From NCBI GenBank assembly GCA_021841865.1, contig JAKCDM010000001.1, forward strand, positions 1-64,000: DNA of 64,000 bases, in the 5' to 3' direction. The notes beneath the pieces are model-generated. The model saw only the letters and a list, made by a program, of their open reading frames with translations. It made no database searches and was not told the DNA's origin. This document shows, piece by piece, positions 10,425-19,246 of this stretch (position 1 is the stretch's first letter; each line of letters starts with the position of its first letter). This stretch comes from Pseudomonadota bacterium. Its GTDB lineage: Bacteria; Pseudomonadota; Gammaproteobacteria; Burkholderiales; Burkholderiaceae_C. Position numbers and translations under genes: made by a program.

Positions 10425-12503
10425 ATGCTCGCATCGATCCAGCGACTGTTTCGCCGCGGCCCGGCGGCCGCGAGCGGCGCCGCTCCCGAGCCGCAGGCCG
10501 GTGCACTCGCAGAGGCCGCCGAGCTTCGATCCCGGGCCAACCGCTGCATCGCCGAAGGCCGGATGCCGGACGCGATCGACACCTACCGGCGGGCCCTGGA
10601 GCTCGAGCCTGGGCACGCGACCGCCTGGTCGAACCTGGGTTTCGCGCTCAAGCAGCTCGATCGCCTGGACGAAGCCGAGCAGGCGCTGAAGCGCGCGGTG
10701 TCGCTGGACCCGGCGTTCGAGGAACCCCATCTGTTCCTGGGCCAGCTGGCCGAGGCGCGGGGCGACCTGCCTGGCGCGATTCGCCACCTCGGCGACGCCG
10801 TGCGCTGCAAGCCCGCTTTCGCGTTCGCGTGGCAGGAATTGTGCAGGCTGCAATTCCACGCCGGGCAAGCTGCGCTGGCGCGCGAATCGGCGCTGCGCGG
10901 GCTGGAAGCCGACCCCGGCTCGGTGCTGCTCAATTTCTACCTGGGCAACGTGCTGCACCACGACCGCGACCACCGCGGCGCGGTCATGCGCTACCAGCTG
11001 GTGCTGCGCCAGGCCGACGACTTCGCGCAGGCCCACTTGAACCTGGGCATCACCTTGCTCCAGCTGCACGATGCGCAGGCCGCGCTACGCAGCCTGGAAC
11101 GCGCGCTGACCGTCGACCCCGATCTGAAGGAAACACATTTCCACAGGGCGCGAGCGCTGCAGCGACTGGGCCTCTTCGACGAGGCCATGGCGGCCTACGA
11201 GCAGGCCCTCGAGGCCTTCCCAGAACATGTCGAGGCGCTGTACGCCTTCGGCGAACTGGCGGTCGATCGGCATGCCTTCAAGCGCGCCGAGGAGTGTTTT
11301 TCGCGTGCCCACGCGCTCACGCGAGACGAACCCCGGAACCTGCTGGTCCATGGCAACTTGCTCGCGGCGCGCGGGGAGCTGGCCGCTGCCGAGCAGTCCT
11401 ACCGGAAGGCGCTGCGACTGCGCCCGGATTTTTTCGATGCCCACAACAATCTCGGCGCGCTGCTGCTCGACATGCGGCGCTTCGACGAGGCAGAGCTGGC
11501 GTATCGCGATGCCATCGCACATGACCCCGAGAACGCCACTGCGCGCTGGAACCTGAGCCTGCTGCTGTTGCGCATCGGGAAACTCGAGCAGGCCTGGCCG
11601 TACTTCGAAGCTCGCTACGACCCGGCACTCCCGCGCCCCTATGCACACATTCCGGATCTTCCGTTCCCGCAGTGGCGTGGGCAACCGCTGGCCGGCCGGA
11701 CCATCCTGGTCATCGGCGAGCAGGGCTTCGGCGACGAAATCCAGATGGTGCGTTACGCGGCGCAGCTCAAGGAACGCGGGGCAAGCCGCGTAAGCCTGGT
11801 GTGCAAGGCCCCGCTCAAGGGACTCCTCGCGACAGCCAGCGGCGTTGATGCTGTGTTTTCCGACGAGCAACCCGTCACCGCGCACGATTTCTGGATTCTG
11901 GGCTTCAGCCTGCCATACCACCTCTCAACGGCCCTTAACACGATCCCTGCTGCCCTGCCCTACCTGCAGGCTGACGAGCGGCTAGTGGAGCGCTGGAAGC
12001 CCAGCCTTCCGCCGACCGGCAAGCGAGTCGCCCTGGTCTGGAAGGGAGCGGCGGCGCACGGCAACGACCTGAACCGCTCGCTGCCCGGGCTGGCCACGCT
12101 GGCCGCGCTGTGGAACTGCCCCGGGATCTCCTTCGTCAGCCTGCAAAAGGGACAAGGCGAGGACGAGGCCGCGCTGGCCGCGCAGCCCGGCCACCCGCAG
12201 GCGCTGACGGAACTCGGCTCGCGCATCACCAGTTTCGCCGACACCGCGGCGATCCTGGCGCAGATCGACCTGCTGATCTGCGTCGACACGTCGACCGCGC
12301 ACCTTGCCGGCGCGCTGGGCAGGCCCTGCTGGGTGCTGCTTCCCGCCATCGGCAGCGACTGGCGCTGGCTGCACGAACGCGACGACTCGCCGTGGTACCC
12401 CGGAGTGATGCGCCTGTTCCGCCAGACCCTCGGCGAGCCGTGGGAGCAAACCGTCGAGCGGGTCGCAGGCGCCTTGCGCGAATGGGCGCAGGCGCCGGGC
12501 TGA
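10425..12503 (+). CDS. TPR-repeat protein with C-terminal glycosyltransferase family 9/41-like domain
   Basis: Multiple TPR units (ATAWSNLGFALKQLDRLDEAEQALKRAVSLDP...), C-terminal LICVDTSTAHLAGALGRPCWVLLPAIGSDWRWLHERDDSPWYP. Confidence 0.85.
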   Translation: MLASIQRLFRRGPAAASGAAPEPQAGALAEAAELRSRANRCIAEGRMPDAIDTYRRALELEPGHATAWSNLGFALKQLDRLDEAEQALKRAVSLDPAFEEPHLFLGQLAEARGDLPGAIRHLGDAVRCKPAFAFAWQELCRLQFHAGQAALARESALRGLEADPGSVLLNFYLGNVLHHDRDHRGAVMRYQLVLRQADDFAQAHLNLGITLLQLHDAQAALRSLERALTVDPDLKETHFHRARALQRLGLFDEAMAAYEQALEAFPEHVEALYAFGELAVDRHAFKRAEECFSRAHALTRDEPRNLLVHGNLLAARGELAAAEQSYRKALRLRPDFFDAHNNLGALLLDMRRFDEAELAYRDAIAHDPENATARWNLSLLLLRIGKLEQAWPYFEARYDPALPRPYAHIPDLPFPQWRGQPLAGRTILVIGEQGFGDEIQMVRYAAQLKERGASRVSLVCKAPLKGLLATASGVDAVFSDEQPVTAHDFWILGFSLPYHLSTALNTIPAALPYLQADERLVERWKPSLPPTGKRVALVWKGAAAHGNDLNRSLPGLATLAALWNCPGISFVSLQKGQGEDEAALAAQPGHPQALTELGSRITSFADTAAILAQIDLLICVDTSTAHLAGALGRPCWVLLPAIGSDWRWLHERDDSPWYPGVMRLFRQTLGEPWEQTVERVAGALREWAQAPG

Positions 12504-12509
12504 GCGGGC

Positions 12510-12947
12510 TCAGGCCCCCTGGACCTCGATGCGCACGTCGACGTTGCCGCGCGTGGCGTGCGAATACGGGCAGACCTTCTCGTGCGCCTCGGTGGCGAGT
12601 TCGAGGAGTTCGCGTTGCGGCAGCGAGTGGTCCTCGACCTGCAGCTTCACGGCCAGGCCGAAACCACCGGCATCGCGCGGGCCGATGGATACCGAGCAGG
12701 TCACCGTGGCACCCGACGCGTTCTTCCTGTGCTGCTTGGCGACGAAATCCAGCGCGCCGCCGAAGCACGCCGCGTAGCCCGCGGCGAACAGGTCCTCGGG
12801 CGTGGTGGTGTTCGGCCGACCCGGGCCGCCCATGGCCTTGGGAACCGAAAGATCCACGCTGACCTGCCCGTCCTGCGAGCGGGTGTGGCCGTTGCGTCCG
12901 CCGGTGGCGGCTGCGCTGGTGGTGTAGACGACCTGGATGCTGTCCAT
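12510..12947 (-). CDS. ohr: Organic hydroperoxide resistance protein (Ohr/OsmC family)
   Basis: MDSIQVVYTTSAAATGGRNGHTRSQDG...GYAACFGGALDFVAKQ...KVCPYSHATRGNVDV; both redox Cys motifs present. Confidence 0.9.
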   Translation of the reverse strand: MDSIQVVYTTSAAATGGRNGHTRSQDGQVSVDLSVPKAMGGPGRPNTTTPEDLFAAGYAACFGGALDFVAKQHRKNASGATVTCSVSIGPRDAGGFGLAVKLQVEDHSLPQRELLELATEAHEKVCPYSHATRGNVDVRIEVQGA

Positions 12948-13096
12948 CGCTGACTCCTCCTGCTGCTGGATTGTGCTGGTCTCGAGTCTAGCCACACATC
13001 ACGTTTTCCGCAGGTCATGCGTGGATCGACAATGGCACTGTGGATATCATCAGGTATTCGACTCGTGAGCCGCGGTCCGGCTCGCCGGACGTTCGC

Positions 13097-14275
13097 ATGA
13101 GCATCGATTCCCCCGCGCGCGCTCCGCGGCGCATCGCGCATCTCGACATGGACGCGTTCTTCGCGTCCGTGGAGCTGCTGCGCTACCCGCAGCTGCGCGG
13201 CCAGCCGGTGGTGGTCGGCGGGCGTCACGACTGGCACCCGCGCCAGCTCGCCGACGGCTCGTGGCAGTTCGCGCGGCTGCGCGACTACAGCGGCCGAGGC
13301 GTGGTCACGACGTCGACCTACGAAGCGCGCGCGCTGGGCGTGTTCTCGGCCATGGGCATGATGAAGGCCGCGCGCCTGGCCCCCGACGCCGTGCTGCTGC
13401 CGGCACGCTTCGATGCCTACCGCGAGTATTCGCGCCTGTTCAAGTCGGCGGTGGCGAAGCTCGCGCCACGCATCGAGGACCGCGGCATCGACGAGATCTA
13501 CATCGACCTCAGCGAGCACGCGCAGCTCGACACCGAGGCACTGGCGCGCAGCATCCAGCAGGCGGTTCGGGACGCGACGGGGCTGAGCTGCTCGATCGGA
13601 GTTACGCCCAACAAGCTGCTGTCCAAGATCGCCTCCGACCTGCACAAGCCCGCCGGAATCACGGTGCTGGGCATGCACGACCTGCCGACCCGCATCTGGC
13701 CCCTTCCCGCCGCGCGCATCAACGGCATCGGCCCGAAGGCTGCGGCGCGCCTGCTGGAGCTGGGCATCCACACCATCGGTGAACTCGCCGCCACCCCGCC
13801 GGAGCTGCTGCAGGAGCATTTCGGACGCAGCTACGCAGCGTGGCTGCACGAGGTCTCCCACGGCCGCGACCAGCGTCCCGTGGTGACCGAATCGAGCCCC
13901 AAGTCGGTGAGCCGGGAGACCACCTTCGAGCGAGACCTGCACGCACGCCATGACCGCGCCGAACTCTCGGCCTGCTTCACCGAGCTGTGCGAACGCCTGG
14001 CCGAGGACCTGCGGCGCAAGGGCTGCGCCGCTCGCACCATCGGCATCAAGCTGCGCTTCGAGGACTTCCGCACGGTCACGCGGGATCTGTCGCTGGCACG
14101 CCCGGTGCGCTCGGCCGGCGACATCCGGCGCGCGGCCGGCGAGTGCCTGCGCCGTGTCGGGCTCGAGCGCCGGCTGCGCCTGCTGGGGGTGCGGGCCAGC
14201 GCGTTGCAGGAGGCAGGGTCCGGGCAGCCCGGCAGCGCCGGCGAGCAGCTCAGCCTGCTCGACCCGTCGGCTTGA
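13097..14275 (+). CDS. dinB: Y-family DNA polymerase IV
   Basis: IAHLDMDAFFASVELLRYPQLRGQPVVVGG...DRGIDEIYIDLSE...SIGVTPNKLLSKIASDLHKP; terminal QLSLLDP resembles a beta-clamp motif. Confidence 0.92.
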   Translation: MSIDSPARAPRRIAHLDMDAFFASVELLRYPQLRGQPVVVGGRHDWHPRQLADGSWQFARLRDYSGRGVVTTSTYEARALGVFSAMGMMKAARLAPDAVLLPARFDAYREYSRLFKSAVAKLAPRIEDRGIDEIYIDLSEHAQLDTEALARSIQQAVRDATGLSCSIGVTPNKLLSKIASDLHKPAGITVLGMHDLPTRIWPLPAARINGIGPKAAARLLELGIHTIGELAATPPELLQEHFGRSYAAWLHEVSHGRDQRPVVTESSPKSVSRETTFERDLHARHDRAELSACFTELCERLAEDLRRKGCAARTIGIKLRFEDFRTVTRDLSLARPVRSAGDIRRAAGECLRRVGLERRLRLLGVRASALQEAGSGQPGSAGEQLSLLDPSA

Positions 14276-14500
14276 TCAACGGCGGGAAGCGGCGTGGATG
14301 CAGATTTAGCCATTTTTCCAATGGATAAATAGGCTTATTAGCGATCTGGTTGATGGACCAATCCGCGCGGGTTAGCATCGGCTTCATTCGCTGCCTGAAT
14401 GCCGACAGCCCCGGGACCTGCCCGGGCCCGCCCGGATCGCGCAAGCCCTGGCTTTCGTGACTCCCGCTTTCGCGAGTCCCGCGGGGTCGTTGCGGGCAGC

Positions 14501-14542
14501 GCGCAACCCGCAGCGCGCGTCGTACCGGCGCGCGGGTTGCGC
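14501..14542. repeat. 11-bp perfect inverted repeat (GCGCAACCCGC/GCGGGTTGCGC)
   Basis: Arms 14501-14511 and 14532-14542 in the dinB-symporter intergenic region. Confidence 0.7.
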
Positions 14543-14813
14543 AAGCGGCAGCTGGTGCCTGGCCAAGCCCGGCTCGCCGGTCCGCCCGACCCGCCTGCCG
14601 GCCGCATGCCGGACGCGGCGCCGGTTCCCGACGAATCGCGCGGCCGCTCAGCGGCCCGCCACACACATCGTTCGCCATGCTGCCCACCGTCCCGACCCTC
14701 GGCGCTTCGCGCTCCAGCGCATTGCCTTGCTCCAACGGAATTCCCCGCTCCACTGCGTCGCAGCGCTGCGCCGTGTTTCCCGCGCAACGGCCCGGCACCG
14801 GAGGCCGGAAAGC

Positions 14814-16379
14814 ATGATCACGCCACGCCTTCTGACTCCCGACTGGCTCGCGCTGGGCGTCTATTTCGTGCTCACGCTGGTGGTCGGCGCGTGGGCCGCG
14901 CGGCGCCACACGGGCAGCGACGACCTGTTTCTCGCCGGGCGCTCGCTCGGGCCGCTGGCGGTGGGCTTCTCGCTGTTCGCCTCCAACGTGTCATCCGACA
15001 CCATCATCGGCCTTCCCGGCGCCGCCTACGCCACCGGCATCTCGGCGGCGAACTACGAATGGATGGCCAGCCTGGTGCTGCTGGTGTCGCTGGTCGCCGT
15101 GTATCCCGTTCTGGCCCGCGCGCGCGTGAGCACGATGCCCGAACTGATGGAGCGCCGCTTCGACCCGCGCATGCGCAGGTACCTGTCGGCCGTCACGCTG
15201 TTCCTGTCGGTGGTGCTCGACACGGCCGGCACGCTGTATGCCGGCGCGCTGGTGCTGACCACTTTCATCGGTCATTTCACGCTTTGGCAGGCGACGCTGG
15301 CGATCGCTCTGTTCACCGCGGCCTACACGGCCGCCGGAGGCCTGCGCGCGGTGGTCTACACCGACGTGCTGCAGGCGCTGGTGCTGCTGGCGGGCGCGAG
15401 CGTGCTGGCATGGATCGTGTTCGGCCAGTACGGCCATTCCTGGTCGGCGGTGCTGGCGCGGGTCCCGCACAGCCACCTGTCGCTGATCCGGCCACCGGGA
15501 GACCCCGGCGTGCCGTGGACCGGGCTGGTCACCGGCCTGCCGGTCGTCGGCTTCTACTACTGGACCATGAACCAGTACATCGCGCAGCGCGTGCTCGGTG
15601 CGCGCGACATCGCTGCGTCGAGCCGCGGAGCGCTGGTGGCCGCGCTGCTCAAGCTGACGCCGCTGTTCATCATGACCCTGCCCGGAGCGATGGCCATCGG
15701 CCTGCTGCCGCCGCTGCACCACCCCGACGAGGTATGGCCGCAGCTGGTGCTGCATTACGCTCCGCATGGCCTGATCGGCCTGATGCTCGCCGCCTTGCTG
15801 GCGGCGCTGATGTCCACTTGCTCGGCAACGCTCAATTCCGCCGCGACTTTGCTCGCGCTGGATTTCGTGCGGCCGCTGCGACCGCACTGGAGCAACCTGC
15901 AACTGGCCCGCTCCGGCCAGGTGTTCACGGTGCTGATCGCGGTTCTGGCGGCGGCCTGGGCGCCGCAGATCGTGCATTTCGAGGGCCTGTGGGCCTACCT
16001 GCAGCAGGTCATCGCCTACGTCGCGTCCCCGCTTGTCGCGACCTTCGTGCTCGGGCTGGCACTGCCGGCATTCGGGCCGTCGGCCGCACTGCGCGGCCTG
16101 GGCAGCGGCCACGTGCTCGCCGTGCTGGTGTTCGGCGCCGTGCAGTCCGGCTGGCTGCACATCCATTTCACGGTCGTCGGCGGAGTGCTGTTCGTCGGCA
16201 CGCTGCTGCTGAGCCTGGGATGGATGGCCTGGCTGGGCCCGCGCGACCGCGTGGCCGCCGACTCGCCACGCGCGCTGCTGGTCAGCCGCGCGGGGCTGCC
16301 GCGCCTGCCACGCGACGTCTGGCTGCTCGGCGCCTGCGTGCTCGCCGGCGTGGCCGTGTTGTTGTGGGCCTTCGCGTGA
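14814..16379 (+). CDS. Sodium:solute symporter (SSS) family transporter
   Basis: Many TM segments; SDDLFLAGRSLGPLAVGFSLFASNVSSDTIIGLPGAAYATGIS; AALLAALMSTCSATLNSAATL. Confidence 0.9.
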   Translation: MITPRLLTPDWLALGVYFVLTLVVGAWAARRHTGSDDLFLAGRSLGPLAVGFSLFASNVSSDTIIGLPGAAYATGISAANYEWMASLVLLVSLVAVYPVLARARVSTMPELMERRFDPRMRRYLSAVTLFLSVVLDTAGTLYAGALVLTTFIGHFTLWQATLAIALFTAAYTAAGGLRAVVYTDVLQALVLLAGASVLAWIVFGQYGHSWSAVLARVPHSHLSLIRPPGDPGVPWTGLVTGLPVVGFYYWTMNQYIAQRVLGARDIAASSRGALVAALLKLTPLFIMTLPGAMAIGLLPPLHHPDEVWPQLVLHYAPHGLIGLMLAALLAALMSTCSATLNSAATLLALDFVRPLRPHWSNLQLARSGQVFTVLIAVLAAAWAPQIVHFEGLWAYLQQVIAYVASPLVATFVLGLALPAFGPSAALRGLGSGHVLAVLVFGAVQSGWLHIHFTVVGGVLFVGTLLLSLGWMAWLGPRDRVAADSPRALLVSRAGLPRLPRDVWLLGACVLAGVAVLLWAFA

Positions 16380-16417
16380 ACGAGGGCCGGCGGAGCCGGC
16401 GTGGCGCGCGACGGGGT

Positions 16418-18814
16418 TCAGGCGCGATCGGAGACCGCGCCGTCCGATGACACCAGATGCAGCTGCGCCAGCGCGCGCGGCGCCGGGCTGCCCAGGCGAG
16501 CGCTGCTGGCCCCCGCGAGTTGCCACCAGCGCTCGCGGTCGCCCTTGTGCAGCTTGGCCTGGTACATCGCGGCATCGGCCTGGCGCACCAGCGCATCCGG
16601 ATCCTGGCCGTCCAGCGGGTACAGCGCCAGGCCCATGGTCATGCCGACACGGGCCTGGCAGCCGGGGGCGAGCTCGAACGGCGCCTGCACTGCCGCATGA
16701 AGACGCTGCAGCAAGTCGGTGAGCTGCGCGAGCACGTCCTCGGCATCGATCTGCTCGATGACCACGACGAATTCGTCGCCACCCAGGCGCGCCAGCAGAT
16801 CGAACTTGCGAACGGCTCCGCGCAGCCTTTGCCCCAGCTCGCGCAGCAGGCGATCGCCGGCGTCGTGGCCCCAGGTATCGTTGACCGGCTTGAAGTCGTC
16901 GAGATCGATCATGCCCACTGCCAGCACGCTGCCGTCCTGGCGCGCAGCGGCCAGTGCCTGGGGCAGGTACTGGGTCAGCGCGAAGCGGTTGGGCAGTCCC
17001 GTGAGCAGATCGTGCCGCGCGCGGTGCGATTCCTCCATCTGCAGGTCGTTGAGCCGGCGCTTCAGGTCGAGTTCATCGAGGCCATGGCCCAGCAACTCCG
17101 CCACGCGCTGGCACAGCTCGGTGGTCTGGCGGTCGAAGGAATTCGGCTGCGGCGAAACGAACACCAGCACGGCCCAGATCGCGCCGGCACGAAACACCGG
17201 CACGGCGAGCGCCGAACGCCAGTCGTAGGCGCTCATCGAACCGCGCCACGGCGCCATGCGGGGGTCGCCCAGCAGGTCGTTGGAACAGGCGTTGCGGTGA
17301 CTGCTCCAGACCCGTAGCACCAGCGGGGACTGATCCTCGTCGTGCAGGCTGATGCGCAGCGCATCGAGCTGATCGGCACCGCTGCCGGCGCGCGCGATGA
17401 CCTCGATGCGCCCATGTTCGTCGGGACGTGCCATCCACGCCGCGTGGAACTGGGTTCCCTCGGTCAGGGTCTGGCAGGTGCGAAGCAGCATGTCCGGCAC
17501 GTTGCGCGCCTGCAGCAGCACGTCGCCCTCGCTCATCAAGGCACGGTACAGGCTTTGCAGCCGTGCCATGCGCCGGTGCTGCTCCATCGCGAGCAGTCCG
17601 CGCTCGACGGCCAGGCCGATGTGCAGCAGCACCTCGGTGGTCAGGGAGTCGAACACGTCGGGCTCGGAGAAACACAGCACCAGCACGCCGCGCGGCGCAT
17701 CGCGCTCGGGCTCGCCCGGCTCGGCATGCAGCGCAAGTGCCGCGATGCAGGCCGCAGCAGCGCCATCGGCGCCGCAGGGCACGGTGCCGAAGCAGGCCCG
17801 GCCGTCGTCGCGAGCCTGTTCGGCCAGTTCGCGCCCGAGCAGCCCGGCGACAGGCGTCGTCGCCGAGGCCTCGGCAGTGACCCGCAGCGCTTGCGTGGCG
17901 GGGTCCACCTGGGCCACCCAGGCCTGCGCCAGGGCACCGCGCCGCACCGCGGCACGGCAGACCTCCTGTTCGAAGCCCTGGCGGTCATCCGCCTCGGAGC
18001 CGATGCGGCTGATCTCGGCCAGCACGCCGTCCAGGCGCGCCATGCGACGCATGCGCTGCATCTGCCGGTCGCGACGAGCGACTTCGCGAAGCGCGCGCGC
18101 ACGCCAGCCCAGGCCACGCGCGAAACGACGCTGCGAGCTGCGCACGGCCAGCGCCAGGAACAGCAGCCATGCCGCGGCCACCACGGCCTGCGCCTGCGCC
18201 GCGGTGGAGCCGCCCAGGCTCAGCCACGCGCTCAACGGCAACAACGCCGCCGATGCGAAGCCCAGCGCCGCGGCGGCGTCGAACCCGATGGCCACCGCAA
18301 CGCCGCCGCTCAGACACGCCACGACAAAAGCCACGAAGGCGTCGAGCCGAGGCTCGCGGGGCAGCAGCCACCAGGGCAGCAGGCCCCACAACAGGCCGTT
18401 GAGCACGCTGCCGGCGCGCAGCAGCCGATGCAGGGTCGTCGATCCGGCGTCTGCGCCGGGCTGCCTGCGTTGCCACAACAGCAGCGCCACCGACTGCGAC
18501 AGCCCCACCGCGGCCAGCCAGCCGACCAGCGCAGGCTGACGCACGCGACCCAGCAACAGCCAGGTGCAGGCCAGCGCGACTGCGAACTGGGCCAGCGCCA
18601 GCAACCCGACCGAGCGCAGCAGATGCTCGCATTGCGCCGCCGGCAGCACGCCCGGGGCGAGCGGCTGGCGCCAGGTCTTGCGCGAGGAGTTCTTGGCTTT
18701 CACCCTGTCTGCCGTCAAGGTCCGCGGGCTCGCCCGATGGGAACCCTGTTGTGCATTGTGCTTGGTACAGCGCGCCCATGCACGGATCTTGCGCGTCGGC
18801 GGCGAAATCGGCAC
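16418..18814 (-). CDS. Membrane-anchored GAF-GGDEF diguanylate cyclase
   Basis: N-terminal TM segments, GAF-like regions, HDLLTGLPNRFAL...RKFDLLARLGGDEFVVVIEQ (intact GGDEF, RxxD I-site 5 residues upstream). Confidence 0.9.
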   Translation of the reverse strand: MPISPPTRKIRAWARCTKHNAQQGSHRASPRTLTADRVKAKNSSRKTWRQPLAPGVLPAAQCEHLLRSVGLLALAQFAVALACTWLLLGRVRQPALVGWLAAVGLSQSVALLLWQRRQPGADAGSTTLHRLLRAGSVLNGLLWGLLPWWLLPREPRLDAFVAFVVACLSGGVAVAIGFDAAAALGFASAALLPLSAWLSLGGSTAAQAQAVVAAAWLLFLALAVRSSQRRFARGLGWRARALREVARRDRQMQRMRRMARLDGVLAEISRIGSEADDRQGFEQEVCRAAVRRGALAQAWVAQVDPATQALRVTAEASATTPVAGLLGRELAEQARDDGRACFGTVPCGADGAAAACIAALALHAEPGEPERDAPRGVLVLCFSEPDVFDSLTTEVLLHIGLAVERGLLAMEQHRRMARLQSLYRALMSEGDVLLQARNVPDMLLRTCQTLTEGTQFHAAWMARPDEHGRIEVIARAGSGADQLDALRISLHDEDQSPLVLRVWSSHRNACSNDLLGDPRMAPWRGSMSAYDWRSALAVPVFRAGAIWAVLVFVSPQPNSFDRQTTELCQRVAELLGHGLDELDLKRRLNDLQMEESHRARHDLLTGLPNRFALTQYLPQALAAARQDGSVLAVGMIDLDDFKPVNDTWGHDAGDRLLRELGQRLRGAVRKFDLLARLGGDEFVVVIEQIDAEDVLAQLTDLLQRLHAAVQAPFELAPGCQARVGMTMGLALYPLDGQDPDALVRQADAAMYQAKLHKGDRERWWQLAGASSARLGSPAPRALAQLHLVSSDGAVSDRA

Positions 18815-19052
18815 GCGGTTTCGTGATTTTGTTCACGCCGACAGCGACCTGGTGGACCGCCGGGCCGCGGCAACGGGGCCGGCGGGGCGCCGCGACGCTC
18901 CCGTTGCGCCTTGTCGGCGCAGTTCGGCCGCGGCGGTCACGCATCAGGCAAACGCATTTTGTATTACCCGCGGAATGCCACCGATTTAATAGGCCGCACG
19001 TAGAATCATCCTGAAACTCCGATCGAAGCATGAACGCCCGTTTTTCCCGAAA

Positions 19053-19075
19053 TTCCAGGCAGAAAAGGCCTGGAA
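19053..19075. repeat. Hairpin TTCCAGGC-agaaaag-GCCTGGAA
   Basis: 8-bp perfect inverted repeat in an AT-rich intergenic region. Confidence 0.6.
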
Positions 19076-19187
19076 ACTGGAATCCGATTTTTGTTTTCAT
19101 GATTATATAGAGGGCGCCATTGACAAATACCGGAAATATTTTCCAGAAACCAGCTTCACGGCGATTCGCGCAGGTTCCGCGCGAGTC

Positions 19188-19214
19188 GGAATCGCGGGAA
19201 TCGCGGGAATCGCG
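19188..19214 (+). repeat. 3x tandem 9-bp repeat GGAATCGCG
   Basis: Direct reading 19188-19196, 19197-19205, 19206-19214. Confidence 0.9.
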
Positions 19215-19246
19215 CGAAGCCGGGCAGCCGCGGGGCGCTTGCGCGC

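Noticed and set aside
18930-19020. Possible GEMM (c-di-GMP) riboswitch before the GGDEF-GAF-EAL gene
   Set aside because: A GGCAAA-like string is present but the conserved GGGACGCAAAGCC block and tetraloop receptor are not found.
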